33,696 nucleotides of DNA from Thermoguttaceae bacterium (GTDB lineage: Bacteria > Planctomycetota > Planctomycetia > Pirellulales > Thermoguttaceae). Of this stretch, positions 15,965 through 25,314 are shown piece after piece. A program made the position numbers and the translations under genes. Below the pieces are notes generated by a model. That model was not told where the DNA came from. It searched no databases and saw only the letters and a program-made list of their open reading frames with translations. Where the stretch lies: assembly GCA_028694795.1 (NCBI GenBank), contig JAQVKF010000019.1, forward strand, positions 1 to 33,696, read 5' to 3'. How positions within the stretch are numbered: position 1 is the first letter of the stretch; each line of letters opens with the position of its first letter.

Positions 15965-17061
15965 AGGCTGTCAATCCCGATGTTGATCATTCCAATGGAC
16001 GCAGATGTAGGTCGATATCGACCATTTCGATACGGACTGTTGCAAGGAAAATATCGCAAATTTTTTTGCACCCAATGGAAATCTTGTCTATTTCTTGATA
16101 TTCACGTCATCCCTAATCACAAAATCGTTCCGCTATATGGTAACCAGCATCTTGCCCAATATAAATGCGTGTAAACACGAACGTCTAGGTAAATTTTCGC
16201 ATTTCACACGAATTTTCCGGATGTGCCGCAACCTCCCCGGAACAGGATCGTTCCAAGATACTCGCTCTGCTCATCCGAAGAGCATTTTGACATCCCAAGA
16301 TATCGATAGTATGTTATCGATAAATTTTCATCGAATTGTACTCTGTTCGAGGTATACGTCAAGGGAGATCGATAAAAAATGATTGATTGTTTCCTAAAAA
16401 GCGGAAGTTTCAATCGATACCAGGGGCATAAACGATAGCCATAAATATGGGGTTCGGGTGGATATAGCACCGGCGAAAAATATTTTTATCGATTGGTATT
16501 AGGTGAAAATTTCAGACGGCTTTTGGTGGTCTTTCGTATTGCCTTGTAAAACAAAGAATTTGGGGGGCGGCTGCCCATGGTATTGGAGTCGCTGATTAGA
16601 TTCGATCATTTTTTTGGTATTTTCCCTTGATGATCGTATTAGGCAATAAAAAAAATCGGGGCATTGCAGAATTCGTCTTGGGACGGCCGTTCAACGGATG
16701 TTGGAAAATTTATCTTCAAGAGATTTAGGAACACCTCTTTAGGGGAGTGTATAATCGGTATTTACGGTATTTTTCGCCAAAAAATATGTAAAAAGCGGAA
16801 AAATGAAATCTTTAGAGATAATAAGTGTTGCAAAATGGGATGGTCCCAGATAGAATGGGAAGTAGGTTCTGGTCGATTTGTAGAGGAGCCTTCCTTTCAT
16901 ACGACGCTGGAATATTTGGGGAAGAATCTCCGTCCGTTCAAAGGATATAGCTCTTTGGGTTGGGCGATATATGTTATATATTGAGCACGTTCGTCCTCTT
17001 GTACGTTACCTTAATCGGCATGTGCGTACAAAAATGGTGAAGAAGGGGTGGGGGAATAAAT
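15965..17061. other. long AT-rich region without a convincing gene
   Basis: Nearly 1.1 kb without a supported gene. It holds a perfect 14-bp palindrome at 16010-16023, five ATCGAT sites at 16302-16493, and long A/T runs. Frames of 65-106 codons occur (the longest, 16664-16984 plus, starts at TTG without a ribosome site), but none resembles a known protein. It could hold regulatory DNA for rex, a decayed gene or an unrecognised small RNA. Confidence 0.5.
16010..16023. promoter_or_regulatory. 14-bp perfect palindrome upstream of rex
   Basis: GGTCGATATCGACC lies 46 bp upstream of the rex GTG start at 15964, the right place for a dimeric repressor site. It is not a Rex-type operator (TTGTG...CACAA), so it would bind another regulator if functional. 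Confidence 0.4.
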
Positions 17062-17907
17062 ATGAAACAGTTTTTGGGAGCTTTGGTGCTTGTGACGCTG
17101 CTTGTGGGAACGGCGTCGGCAGAATTGATCCAAAATGGCACTTTTGACGCGGGATATACCATCCAAAAGGGGTCCGGTTTGGGGGTTTTGGCGATTGAAT
17201 CCAGTCAAGGCCCAGAACTTTACTTCCAATGGGGGACTTTTAGTTCCTTACAGAACAGTGTTTTGTTCCGTGAGGGGTCGTACAGACGTAGGGGGACGAC
17301 ACGTTATGGGGTGTTTTACGACTCGCATGACTGGGCAACGCCTTACAGTGTGACGCCAGATGGTCCGGTAACGAACAGTGGCAATCAGTTCGTTCAGCTC
17401 CGTGCTGGAGGAAATTTGAATCAGGAGTCGTCGGTTTACCAACAGGTAGCACTAGCGGCGGGCGTGTCGTATACGCTCAAATTTTCGTATTCGAACGTTT
17501 TGACCTCTCAACCGCAAGGCAACCTGTTTGACAATGCCACGTTAAAGGTGTTGTACGGGGCGGGAGCCGACTCAAGTGAGTGGGTTCAGTTGGCCGCTTG
17601 GAGTGGGGTGGATCTCAAAGGTCAAGGTTGGATTGCAGGGAGAGGATTCAGCTGGGTTGATTTGGCTGCTGTTTTCACGCTTGATGAAGAACATGCCGCC
17701 GATATGTCGAATTTGATCTTTGTGTTGACGGCCGGCTCTGGTGAAGGTGATGACGCATACATTGATATGGTGTATTTAGATAACGTTTCGTTGGACGAAA
17801 CACCTCCGATTCCGGAACCGTCTACATGGGTTGCGATTCTCGGAATGGGAACCGTGGGTTTGGGGTTAGGGCGACGTTTGCGTCGGAAAGCTCGTTCGTG
17901 TTGTTAG
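17062..17907 (+). CDS. PEP-CTERM exported protein
   Basis: The 281-residue protein has an N-terminal signal peptide (MKQFLGALVLVTLLVGTASA, cleavage about 20), a beta-rich extracellular part resembling carbohydrate-binding-like modules (starting LIQNGTFDAG, ending IDMVYLDNVSLDE), and a C-terminal sorting signal: PEPSTW, a hydrophobic stretch (VAILGMGTVGLGLG) and a basic tail (RRLRRKAR). PEP-CTERM proteins are handled by an exosortase and usually end up in the envelope or extracellular matrix; no exosortase is in the window. ATG 17062 follows a GGGGTGGGGG ribosome site. The last residues are CysCys, unusual. A terminator follows, so it is probably a single-gene unit. Ligand is unknown. Confidence 0.92.
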   Translation: MKQFLGALVLVTLLVGTASAELIQNGTFDAGYTIQKGSGLGVLAIESSQGPELYFQWGTFSSLQNSVLFREGSYRRRGTTRYGVFYDSHDWATPYSVTPDGPVTNSGNQFVQLRAGGNLNQESSVYQQVALAAGVSYTLKFSYSNVLTSQPQGNLFDNATLKVLYGAGADSSEWVQLAAWSGVDLKGQGWIAGRGFSWVDLAAVFTLDEEHAADMSNLIFVLTAGSGEGDDAYIDMVYLDNVSLDETPPIPEPSTWVAILGMGTVGLGLGRRLRRKARSCC

Positions 17908-17986
17908 TGGTTGGTGGTGTGTGAAGAACGGGGCTGTTGTTTTTGTGGTCCGAGAAGTACGTTCGAGGTAGATTTGTTCCCTAGGG

Positions 17987-18023
17987 AGAACGGAGTCGTT
18001 GGTGCTCCGTTCTTTTGTTTTTG
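17987..18023 (+). terminator. intrinsic terminator after the PEP-CTERM gene
   Basis: AGAACGGAG pairs perfectly with CTCCGTTCT (9 bp, 9-nt loop) and is followed by TTTGTTTTTG. It lies 79 nt past the stop codon. Confidence 0.9.
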
Positions 18024-18407
18024 ATTTAAGAGGTGGAGAGCGTGCAAAGTCGGATGAATTCTTACCTCGGCGACTTCAGTAAATTTTGTGAGATTTCAAT
18101 TATTTTTGGATGATGAAAATTAAAAATTTTCCGGTTGTATAGGATAAAACGATGGAATGGCTTCCTTCTTATGCCCAATCGTTAAAACCGTTCGTCTTGT
18201 CTCAATGATTCTAGCCGAAACTTTGATTTTTCACTTGTTCTGAACGCGAAGAGGATTATATTTCATAGTAGATATGGTTATTGTGAACTGTTGTGAGACA
18301 AATTTGCAGGACATGCGATTTTAAGCAGATTCCCCATATCATTCAACTTTCCGTTTTGGAAGTTGAAACCCGGATATTCTGAAAGTTACTTCATAGATAG
18401 GATGCCG
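18024..18407. other. AT-rich upstream region of the membrane-anchored protein
   Basis: No gene seen. It should hold the promoter of the gene at 18408. Near its end is an inverted repeat (18342-18367): TTCAACTTTCC pairs with GGAAGTTGAA around TTTT-containing loop, with one bulged T. It lies about 40 nt before the start codon, probably in the 5' leader. Confidence 0.5.
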
Positions 18408-19682
18408 ATGTCACGACTCCCAACCATACTGATATCGATCGCCGTCGTTGCGATTTGTATCGGATTAAACGTTCATCGTTATCCGATGGCGTGGGAGTAC
18501 ATGCGACTAGCGGCCCCTTCGTTGAATCGTACGACGGAAGAGATGACCGCTGACCATGTTGGCGTGATGGGCGACCACACACGAGCTGGGAAGTCTGAAT
18601 CTCCAAAGTTGGGGGCTGGCGAGTCCGTTTCTCAGTCCCAGACCGCAGGGAAACCCACTTCCGAGACGACGACTGGGACAGACACGGCGGTTGTGATACC
18701 AGAAACGGCAGCAGAAACAACGAAAAAGTCCGGGATAACGGGGAGTGAATTGCAGCAGGTGCGTCGGATTTCTTTTCCGGAGAGCATTCCAGAGCCTGTG
18801 TTGCCCAATGTTTCGAAAACGGAGTTTCCGTCGTTGCCCGATGTCGAAAAAAAAGAGGTGAATTTACCTGCGGAGGCGGATGTGTCGCGGGAGCGTTTGC
18901 CCGTGCAAGCCGAAATCGAGGCGAAAGCCAAAACTGGGACCGCCGATGCAGATGGTGAAGCTGCGGTTGGGGGAAAAGAGGATATTGGCGGGGTAGGAGA
19001 AAACGTTGAAACGGAACCAATCGAAAAGGCCGCGGCAGATACGAAATCACCCGCGTTGAACGTATCCGTGGAAGCGGCTGAAGCTGCGAACGTGTTGCCG
19101 GGAGAAACGGAAAATTCAAAAAGTGCGGTATCAAGTTCCATCGTGGTGGACCGAGCGTCCGCAAATCCGCAGGAGCCTCGCTGGTTGGAATCCACTTCCG
19201 TCGCGTCAGAGGCAAAGGGGAACGGCGCAGGTATGTCGGAGAGAGATTCGTCGCAAAATCCATCGGCGGCTTCTGTGACGCAAGTGATTGAAGCTAGCCC
19301 GCTGAGCGATGGCATCTCATCGTCTTCGGAACGTGCGGCTCAAACGAAGGCGATTGTGAGTCATCCCATCCGCCAGCATCGCGTGTTGCGTACCTCAAAA
19401 ACGCAAGCGGTATCCTCTCAGCCGCCGACTTCGACCAAGCATTCGGCTTCGGAGGAGCCGCCGATCCCCGAGGAGGATTCTGGCCTAGAATCGCAAACGG
19501 TGTCGAAAAACGATGGGGTTACAGAGCCATCGCGACAGGTGGGGGATCAATCGAGTTCGGCAAATTCGGAGAATCGTTCGTCGGTGATTTGGCACAGTTC
19601 CAATACGCCGCTTACTCGCCAGCGAATTCGAGAAATGTTAGCTTCACCTCCCGTCGAAATCCCGCCCACGTCCGATCTGTGA
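18408..19682 (+). CDS. membrane-anchored low-complexity protein
   Basis: I do not recognise this 424-residue protein. It has one N-terminal transmembrane segment (about 5-22, LPTILISIAVVAICIGL) and then about 390 residues rich in Ala, Glu, Ser, Thr and Pro, without visible domains, probably disordered and outside the membrane. It ends with a short conserved-looking stretch (TRQRIREMLASPPVEIPP). ATG 18408 was chosen because AGGA lies 5 nt upstream; ATG 18402 and a TTG at 18363 are less well supported. The gene converges on the lipoprotein gene that ends at 19883; the 200 bp between holds no clear terminator. An envelope spacer or linker role is only a guess. Confidence 0.75.
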   Translation: MSRLPTILISIAVVAICIGLNVHRYPMAWEYMRLAAPSLNRTTEEMTADHVGVMGDHTRAGKSESPKLGAGESVSQSQTAGKPTSETTTGTDTAVVIPETAAETTKKSGITGSELQQVRRISFPESIPEPVLPNVSKTEFPSLPDVEKKEVNLPAEADVSRERLPVQAEIEAKAKTGTADADGEAAVGGKEDIGGVGENVETEPIEKAAADTKSPALNVSVEAAEAANVLPGETENSKSAVSSSIVVDRASANPQEPRWLESTSVASEAKGNGAGMSERDSSQNPSAASVTQVIEASPLSDGISSSSERAAQTKAIVSHPIRQHRVLRTSKTQAVSSQPPTSTKHSASEEPPIPEEDSGLESQTVSKNDGVTEPSRQVGDQSSSANSENRSSVIWHSSNTPLTRQRIREMLASPPVEIPPTSDL

Positions 19683-19882
19683 TCAGCCTCCACCGTGGTA
19701 CGTGGTACAGGACTCATATCACTGTGGCACGGGCACGTGGGTGTGACGTCGTTGGCCATGCCGCGGCACAAATGGCTCATGTCGTGGTGCAATGGCATTC
19801 GAGCAGAGTAGCAGATTCGAGTAACGTAATAAAACAGTATCGGGGTCGTTGGCGACGCGAGGAGTCGGTTGACCGGGTGGCG

Positions 19883-21736
19883 TCACAGACCGAGACTTTT
19901 GCGATAAGTGGCTTTTTGCGTGTCTCGGCCATATTTCTCCGTGATTTCGTTCCATCGCAGAGTCGCGGCATCGAGCGCGGCGTCCGACGTCTTCTCGCCA
20001 CGAATTGCCGCACGAATTTCTTCGGCCAACGCGGTCAGATAGTCACCGCGCCCTTCGATGGCTGGAAATGGTAGTCCCAACTCCGAATTGGCTAGTCGTC
20101 GTACGACACGCACTCGTTCCACCGCCGCATTGGTCGAAACCCACGGTTCGCACCAACTGGTGGCGAATGTTTCATCGGTGAAACGGAATGGACCGGTTGT
20201 CCCGCTGGACGCCAGCAGCGGACGATTCGAATCGGCGGAAGAGAGTTCGATTGCGAGGCGCTGCGCGATACGCGGTGTCGCACAGGATGGCGTTACCACA
20301 ATCACCCGGCCATCGGAAAGATAGGGCATCTGCTTTGATTCTCGTTCCCCGCGTCGTTCCCACGCTTGGCTGGTAGGATTAAAGACCTCATCCGAACCGG
20401 GTACTGGAGCAAATCGAACAGAGAGTTTTGCCCCTTTGACCGCGTCGTCCCATGCGGTCGAGTAGGCCGCGGTTGGGGAGAGGATCACCGAGAGCGTCCG
20501 GCCTGTTCGCAACGCTTCGCTTACCATCTGCGGAGTGGCAGAACAGACGAAATCTCGCTGCTCGGACGTACCATCCTCATATTGCCGCACCATCTCCGCC
20601 AACGCACGTCGCATCGCCGGTTCGCCGAGCATCGGTTCCATCGTGGCCAGCTGAAAGAAAGTCGAAAACTGTGATCGATGCACGAGATACGGAGCCGCTC
20701 GCGTAAAAAGGGATTCCGCCGCCGATTGCCCTGCCATCGGTTCTAATAACACAAATTCCGCCATAACCGAAGCCGTTTCGGACGCTTGACCGGCTGGGGC
20801 TGGATTGGCCACGTCATTTGAGGAAGACTTGGATGCGTTTTTTAGCCTATTTTGAATCGCCACGGCCCAAGGTGTAAATTGTGACCATGTTTGCGGGAGC
20901 GTGGTTGGAGGAGCGGACGCATTCGGTGATGCTGTTGTTGTCGATTCCACTGCTGTCTGTGATGACAACAGATCGCTTCGAAGGCACCAAATAGGCATCG
21001 CAACGCCCAACGGCATGGCGACACGATTTGCTCCCCAGCGGGTTTGTTTCGACTGGATGAGCGGAAACAGATCGACCCATTTCGTCTGCAATTGATGGAA
21101 AATCTCACTCATACGTCGTAAATCCGCCGCTCCACCGCGTTGTGTACCGCCCGTATCATCCGTTCCGGTTGCTGTCTGTGTCAACGTTTCGAACTCCCGT
21201 AAATCGCCCGTAAAATACACCGGAAATGGTATCGACGCATCTCCGATTCGGCACAGCTGCGAGGTCGGTAAAATCACTAAATCGCAACTTCGCGCATCCA
21301 CCACGGAGGTCGAATTAGCCTGGATGGAGGTGTTTGTCGATAGTGCCACGTCCGTGGATAAAGTCAATGGGGACAGCGTGGCCTCAACAAAGCAGACTTG
21401 AATCGAACGGTTTCCGCGGTCGCGCTGTTCGGTCGTTTCGCTCTCGAAAACCGTATTGCTTAACGACATTCCCATCGCATCACCGAGTGGAGCGAGCTGG
21501 TGATATAACGCCGCGTCATCGACTACGCCAATACGTAGCGTGACCGCGGCCGGCGGATCGTTGTTGGCGGTGGCTTTTACGGAAGATTTTGAAGATTCCG
21601 ACGAAGGTTCCGGATCGAGTAGTAGATTTCGCACTTGTACCGCGCGTGGAGCGAGCGGATCGGATGCCGCAAACCAATCGCAACCTACCAATCCGCAAAA
21701 ACTACACACAAAAACCAAAAGTGCTAAACGTCGCAT
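19883..21736 (-). CDS. extracellular solute-binding-like lipoprotein
   Basis: The 617-residue protein has a lipoprotein signal peptide (MRRLALLVFVCSFCGLVGC, lipobox LVGC, lipidated Cys19). The mature part resembles periplasmic solute-binding proteins of ABC importers: strand-loop elements such as LRIGVVDDAALY, DLVILPTSQL, VAMPLGVAMPIWCLRSDLL, and a C-terminal helix pattern ALDAATLRWNEITEKYGR typical of planctomycete members. Length exceeds the usual 400-450 because of Ser/Thr-rich insertions (about 255-310). No permease or ATPase gene is near, so transport is unproven and it may have another binding role. Two upstream genes on the same strand, the GYF_2 protein 134 bp away and the oxidoreductase, could share a transcript. 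ATG 21736 is preceded by a weak AAGAG site. Confidence 0.82.
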   Translation of the reverse strand: MRRLALLVFVCSFCGLVGCDWFAASDPLAPRAVQVRNLLLDPEPSSESSKSSVKATANNDPPAAVTLRIGVVDDAALYHQLAPLGDAMGMSLSNTVFESETTEQRDRGNRSIQVCFVEATLSPLTLSTDVALSTNTSIQANSTSVVDARSCDLVILPTSQLCRIGDASIPFPVYFTGDLREFETLTQTATGTDDTGGTQRGGAADLRRMSEIFHQLQTKWVDLFPLIQSKQTRWGANRVAMPLGVAMPIWCLRSDLLSSQTAVESTTTASPNASAPPTTLPQTWSQFTPWAVAIQNRLKNASKSSSNDVANPAPAGQASETASVMAEFVLLEPMAGQSAAESLFTRAAPYLVHRSQFSTFFQLATMEPMLGEPAMRRALAEMVRQYEDGTSEQRDFVCSATPQMVSEALRTGRTLSVILSPTAAYSTAWDDAVKGAKLSVRFAPVPGSDEVFNPTSQAWERRGERESKQMPYLSDGRVIVVTPSCATPRIAQRLAIELSSADSNRPLLASSGTTGPFRFTDETFATSWCEPWVSTNAAVERVRVVRRLANSELGLPFPAIEGRGDYLTALAEEIRAAIRGEKTSDAALDAATLRWNEITEKYGRDTQKATYRKSLGL

Positions 21737-21870
21737 GTCTCTTGCCCAACCATGATGATAACGGTTTGTTGGATATTCACTCGAAAGTTTTTCGCACTTC
21801 TGAGCTGTTGCGAGGCGGTGAAAGTGCCCTTACTCTGCGACCACGCCTGCCCAGCCCCCTGTCAGCCTCC

Positions 21871-22899
21871 CTACTTAGCGGTGACGGGTTCCGCCGTCGC
21901 AGACGCGGTATCCGGTTGGACGGTGGTTGACGTATCGGCGGGCGCATCGGCCGCTGGAGCTTCATTCTGATTTGCCGACTCAGCTGATTTGGCCGGTTCC
22001 GCGGGAGCTTCCTGTACCGAATCGACAGTCGTGCTTTCGGCTTCTTCTCCGCCACGTGTGAGCATCCAACACGCCCCCGCACCCAACATAAGTAACGACA
22101 CCGCAAAAATACATAACGCCGTAACACCGTTAATCGGAATGGGTAACTTCTTCTTGCCCGCTTTCGAAGCCTGTACCATTCCCGGAGAGGCTAGACCACG
22201 TTCACTCTGAATCGTATTTTGGAGAAAATCTTGCACGGCACTTGCCACCGGAGCGGTCGCCGCTGGAGAAACTGCTTGGGAGACAGGTGCGGCCATCGGA
22301 AATAAAGCTGGGAAAACCTCTGAGACATCACGCCAATCGGGCCAATCTTCACGCCAGACGATTGCGTCCGACTCAATTTGACCATTTTGGAAGAAATCTC
22401 GCATGGAATCCATCAAAAATGGACCGCGCTGCGACTCACCCTGATGCAAATACCATACCGCGTTCGGTTTCTCACTCAATACGGCCTCCACCGTGGCCAT
22501 CGCCGCAGGACTTGCCCCCGGGGCACTGGCCGGGACGTTCGCCACGTTGGACGCTGCTCCACCATAACCGGTTGTTTGGACCGACGCGGATTGAGCCGTA
22601 GAGGGTTGGGCCGTTGATACCGCTGGACCATTCACGGTTCCCGCTGGCGACGCGCTGCCATTGGCTGCTGGTTGACCTGCATAAGCTGTCGATTGTGCAC
22701 CGGGAGTGGTTTGCATGTTGCTTAGCGATTCCGGCGGTTCAACTGCGTCTCCGTGTCGCCTCGCATGGCTGCTTTCACGTGTACTTTGGAGAGGAATTTC
22801 CACAGGAACTCCGCAATGCGGACACCAACCACGACGTCCGGCAAGATTGCTCTTCACATTGAGTTTGTGCCCATTTGGACATGTAAATCGAATTCCCAT
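21871..22899 (-). CDS. zinc-ribbon, GYF_2-domain membrane protein
   Basis: The 342-residue protein begins with a zinc-ribbon-like motif (Cys7, His11, Cys26, Cys29), followed by an Ala/Ser/Pro-rich linker (40-145), a GYF_2 domain (149-197: WYLHQG, GPF, W182 and W186/W189), another linker, one transmembrane segment (258-280) and an acidic Ala/Pro/Glu tail. GYF_2 domains occur in many planctomycete membrane proteins and probably bind proline-rich peptides; the function is not established. The ribbon and GYF_2 are most likely cytoplasmic. ATG 22899 has GGAG 7 nt upstream. It lies 134 bp upstream of the lipoprotein gene on the same strand. Confidence 0.9.
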   Translation of the reverse strand: MGIRFTCPNGHKLNVKSNLAGRRGWCPHCGVPVEIPLQSTRESSHARRHGDAVEPPESLSNMQTTPGAQSTAYAGQPAANGSASPAGTVNGPAVSTAQPSTAQSASVQTTGYGGAASNVANVPASAPGASPAAMATVEAVLSEKPNAVWYLHQGESQRGPFLMDSMRDFFQNGQIESDAIVWREDWPDWRDVSEVFPALFPMAAPVSQAVSPAATAPVASAVQDFLQNTIQSERGLASPGMVQASKAGKKKLPIPINGVTALCIFAVSLLMLGAGACWMLTRGGEEAESTTVDSVQEAPAEPAKSAESANQNEAPAADAPADTSTTVQPDTASATAEPVTAK

Positions 22900-23324
22900 C
22901 GTATCACTCCGTTCCGCATAAGAAGAGATGATCCGGCTTATTCCAATCGGATTCGCGTCGCAGTACTCGGCAAGCCCTAACCAGCGGTACTCGACAAACT
23001 CCAGCCCTACGTCTTCATCGTTTCCTCATCAGGATAATCCAAAACAGCCATCGCGGCAATACGTTTTTCCGGATATTCTCCATCAATTCCCTTGGAGAGT
23101 TGTATCCATCTGTCGCCATTTATCCAGTGTTATATGCGGTTTCGTCGCTTTTAGATTTTGGCGGCGTTTTGGAATGACGATGGAAGGCGTTTTCGTTTAG
23201 GAATGTTGCCGACCATACCCCTTCACTGGACACGCCCCATCACTGGATATATCATATATCACTGTCGAACATGGCTATTTTCGTCATCGGATACGATCAT
23301 CGCCGCAGCGCCACCGCCGGACAC
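22900..23324. other. intergenic region with a 15-nt palindrome
   Basis: No gene supported in this 425-bp stretch between two minus-strand genes. GATATAT-C-ATATATC (23246-23260) is a perfect palindrome next to a short repeat CACTGGA (twice, 23224-23246). It should carry the promoter of the GYF_2 gene. Confidence 0.45.
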
Positions 23325-24659
23325 TTACGGCAGGCGAGCGAATGGATCGTCGCGTTCGACCAGCGGCATTGTCACCGGTCCACCTTGGACAATCTGTGAA
23401 ATCACCGGGGCGTAAATCATTTCCATCGCGGTACGAGCTTGTCGGATATCGGCGATGGGATGCTTCGTCGTATCGCCCAAAACGCTCAGTAAATCTTTAC
23501 AAGCGGCGACATTTCCCCAATGCAAAGCACGTTCCGCCTCTGGTATCGGCTCCTCCTTATTCAATCCGGCAGAGCTGATCGGCATCCATTCCTTTTTGCC
23601 TCGGATTGGCGACCACGTTCGGTGTGGGAAAAGGTACGCCGGCGGCATATACCCCATACCCACTTCGATAATGCCCTGGGAACCGTAGATTCTTAGCCCA
23701 AACCTCGCCCCGCCCCGTCCGTCGTTCGCCGAGTCGAAATAGAGCATTTTGCCATCCGTAAGGCCATACATCGCATGGAGCGTGTCGCCGGCAATCTGCC
23801 CGATCCCGTCGCCTGCTTCGTGTAAATCCGCACGGGTGATCGGATGGATCGCGCTCGTTCCCGCCATCGCTTCCGCCGTGTCGCTCGTCGCTACCGTGCC
23901 GAAACACCACTGCGGCATTCCCCAAATATCCTGCACCATGTCGAATAAATGCGTGCCCAGCACGATGGTGTCTTCCACACCACTACGCGCGTCCTCTTTA
24001 CCCCTCGCGCGAATTTCCAGTACGTTTCCAATCTTATTCGCCGCGATGAGCGATTTTACCTGTTGCCAAATCGGACTATAACGTGTCTGATGGGCCATAA
24101 CGACCTGCATGCCTGTGCGATCACACGCCGCGATTACGCGATCCGCTTCGGCGAGCGTTCGGCAGAGCGGTTTTTCACAGAAAACCCCTTGGACGCCGGA
24201 ATCCGCCGCCGCCAAAAGCATTTCACAATGGACGTCGATAAAACGTGGACAAATCGTCAAGATGTCCGGCTTGACTTCTTCGAGCATTTGACGCCAATCG
24301 GCAAAGGCTTTCGTCCGTTGGGCCGCCTCGCCCAAATCGGCAATCGCTTTTGCGCGTCCCGCTTCGTCCGGATCGGCCAACGCGACCACTTCCACTTTGG
24401 CGTATCGAGCGTCTCTCGGAACGTCACGCCACGCCAGATGCAGATCGTGACCGTAATCGCCGCGCCCGGTATGTCCAATCACCGCGACACGCAACGAAAG
24501 TGGCAGTATGGCAGTGTCGGTACTCGTCATGGTATCGGTGGTTTCCTGTGGAATTGCGTTGGCGGCACCCCATGCCGAGAGGTTTTCCATCAGCGAAAGT
24601 CCCGTACCCAACGCCACACTATTTCCTAAAAAATGACGACGCGATAAATTCTGTTCCAT
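23325..24659 (-). CDS. Tat-exported Gfo/Idh/MocA-family oxidoreductase
   Basis: The 444-residue protein starts with a twin-arginine signal (SRRHFLG, residues 6-12, then a hydrophobic stretch), so it is exported folded, with its cofactor. A Rossmann NAD(P) domain follows (LRVAVIGHTGRGDYG, VVALADPDEAG), with the EKP motif in GVFCEKPLCRTLAEADR that defines the family, then the C-terminal substrate domain (GTHLFDMVQDIWG). Such enzymes act on sugars or cyclitols; the substrate cannot be read from the sequence. ATG 24659 was chosen because it places the Tat motif correctly; an ATG at 24740 adds 27 unlikely residues. A tight AAAGG precedes it. Planctomycetes have many Tat-exported members. The next gene on the strand is GYF_2, 425 bp away. 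Confidence 0.95.
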   Translation of the reverse strand: MEQNLSRRHFLGNSVALGTGLSLMENLSAWGAANAIPQETTDTMTSTDTAILPLSLRVAVIGHTGRGDYGHDLHLAWRDVPRDARYAKVEVVALADPDEAGRAKAIADLGEAAQRTKAFADWRQMLEEVKPDILTICPRFIDVHCEMLLAAADSGVQGVFCEKPLCRTLAEADRVIAACDRTGMQVVMAHQTRYSPIWQQVKSLIAANKIGNVLEIRARGKEDARSGVEDTIVLGTHLFDMVQDIWGMPQWCFGTVATSDTAEAMAGTSAIHPITRADLHEAGDGIGQIAGDTLHAMYGLTDGKMLYFDSANDGRGGARFGLRIYGSQGIIEVGMGYMPPAYLFPHRTWSPIRGKKEWMPISSAGLNKEEPIPEAERALHWGNVAACKDLLSVLGDTTKHPIADIRQARTAMEMIYAPVISQIVQGGPVTMPLVERDDPFARLP

Positions 24660-25314
24660 GACACGTTTGCCTTTGACACATGGGGTAAATAATGGAGGAT
24701 AAAAGCGGATACCATGAGCATAATCCGGAGTAACCCTCATGGCAAGTCATTCGGGCTAAAAATTCTCATATTATACGTACCGCACCATGCGGTCCGACCG
24801 CTTGCGCAGCAAGCCGGGAGTGAGGTAAACGTCGCACCATGTGGTCTGGGGGGATGGGAACGCGTTGATTTGGCTTGATGCGCTGACTTAATCGCCGCTT
24901 GCGGAGATTCCAGAGGGTTTATTTGCGATCAAACTCGCTATCTTGTGGTGGTATCCATGACTTACCCACCAGAAATTCCGAAAAAGTGGATCAAAAAAAT
25001 AGAGTTTTTCAAAAACTGATTCGAAGAGGTATGGACAACCGCCTCTTTACCATTCACAATAGGGAGTGTACGGTCGGGGGGTGGTGTCTTGAGAGGTTTT
25101 GCTTCCGCAGATTCGCGATCTGTGGGAGTAACTAGCTCGTCCTCCTTTCTTATAAGGTGTGCCAACTGATATGATCCATACCACGATGTAGTCATTCCTG
25201 CCGAAAAAGTTGCGATTCCAAACGTGACAGAAAGCGATTTTGCGACGAATGGATCACCATGTTCATCGTTCATCCAAAATTTTAGCGGAACAGGTATAGA
25301 AAGAGGTTCAGACC
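24660..25314. other. divergent intergenic region with short inverted repeats
   Basis: This 655-bp spacer separates divergent genes. At about 24779-24846 it contains ACCGCA-CCA-TGCGGT, GCTTGC-GCA-GCAAGC, and a second copy of CGCACCATGYGGTC (24781-24794 and 24833-24846, 52 nt apart). These may be operators or a repeat-element scar. One doubtful minus-strand ORF is listed separately. Confidence 0.5.
24962..25273 (-). CDS. doubtful small hypothetical protein
   Basis: A frame of 103 codons from ATG 25273 (or 121 from a TTG at 25327, which would overlap the divergent gene). It has a weakly hydrophobic segment (about 13-42), a charged middle (ELVTPTDRESAEAK) and a hydrophobic end. No ribosome site is evident and no homolog is recognised. 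It may be a real small membrane-associated protein or a chance frame. Confidence 0.25.
   Translation of the reverse strand: MNDEHGDPFVAKSLSVTFGIATFSAGMTTSWYGSYQLAHLIRKEDELVTPTDRESAEAKPLKTPPPDRTLPIVNGKEAVVHTSSNQFLKNSIFLIHFFGISGG

Noticed and set aside
16664-16984. 106-codon plus-strand frame
   Set aside because: TTG start, no ribosome site, no recognised motifs; composition like surrounding non-coding AT-rich DNA.
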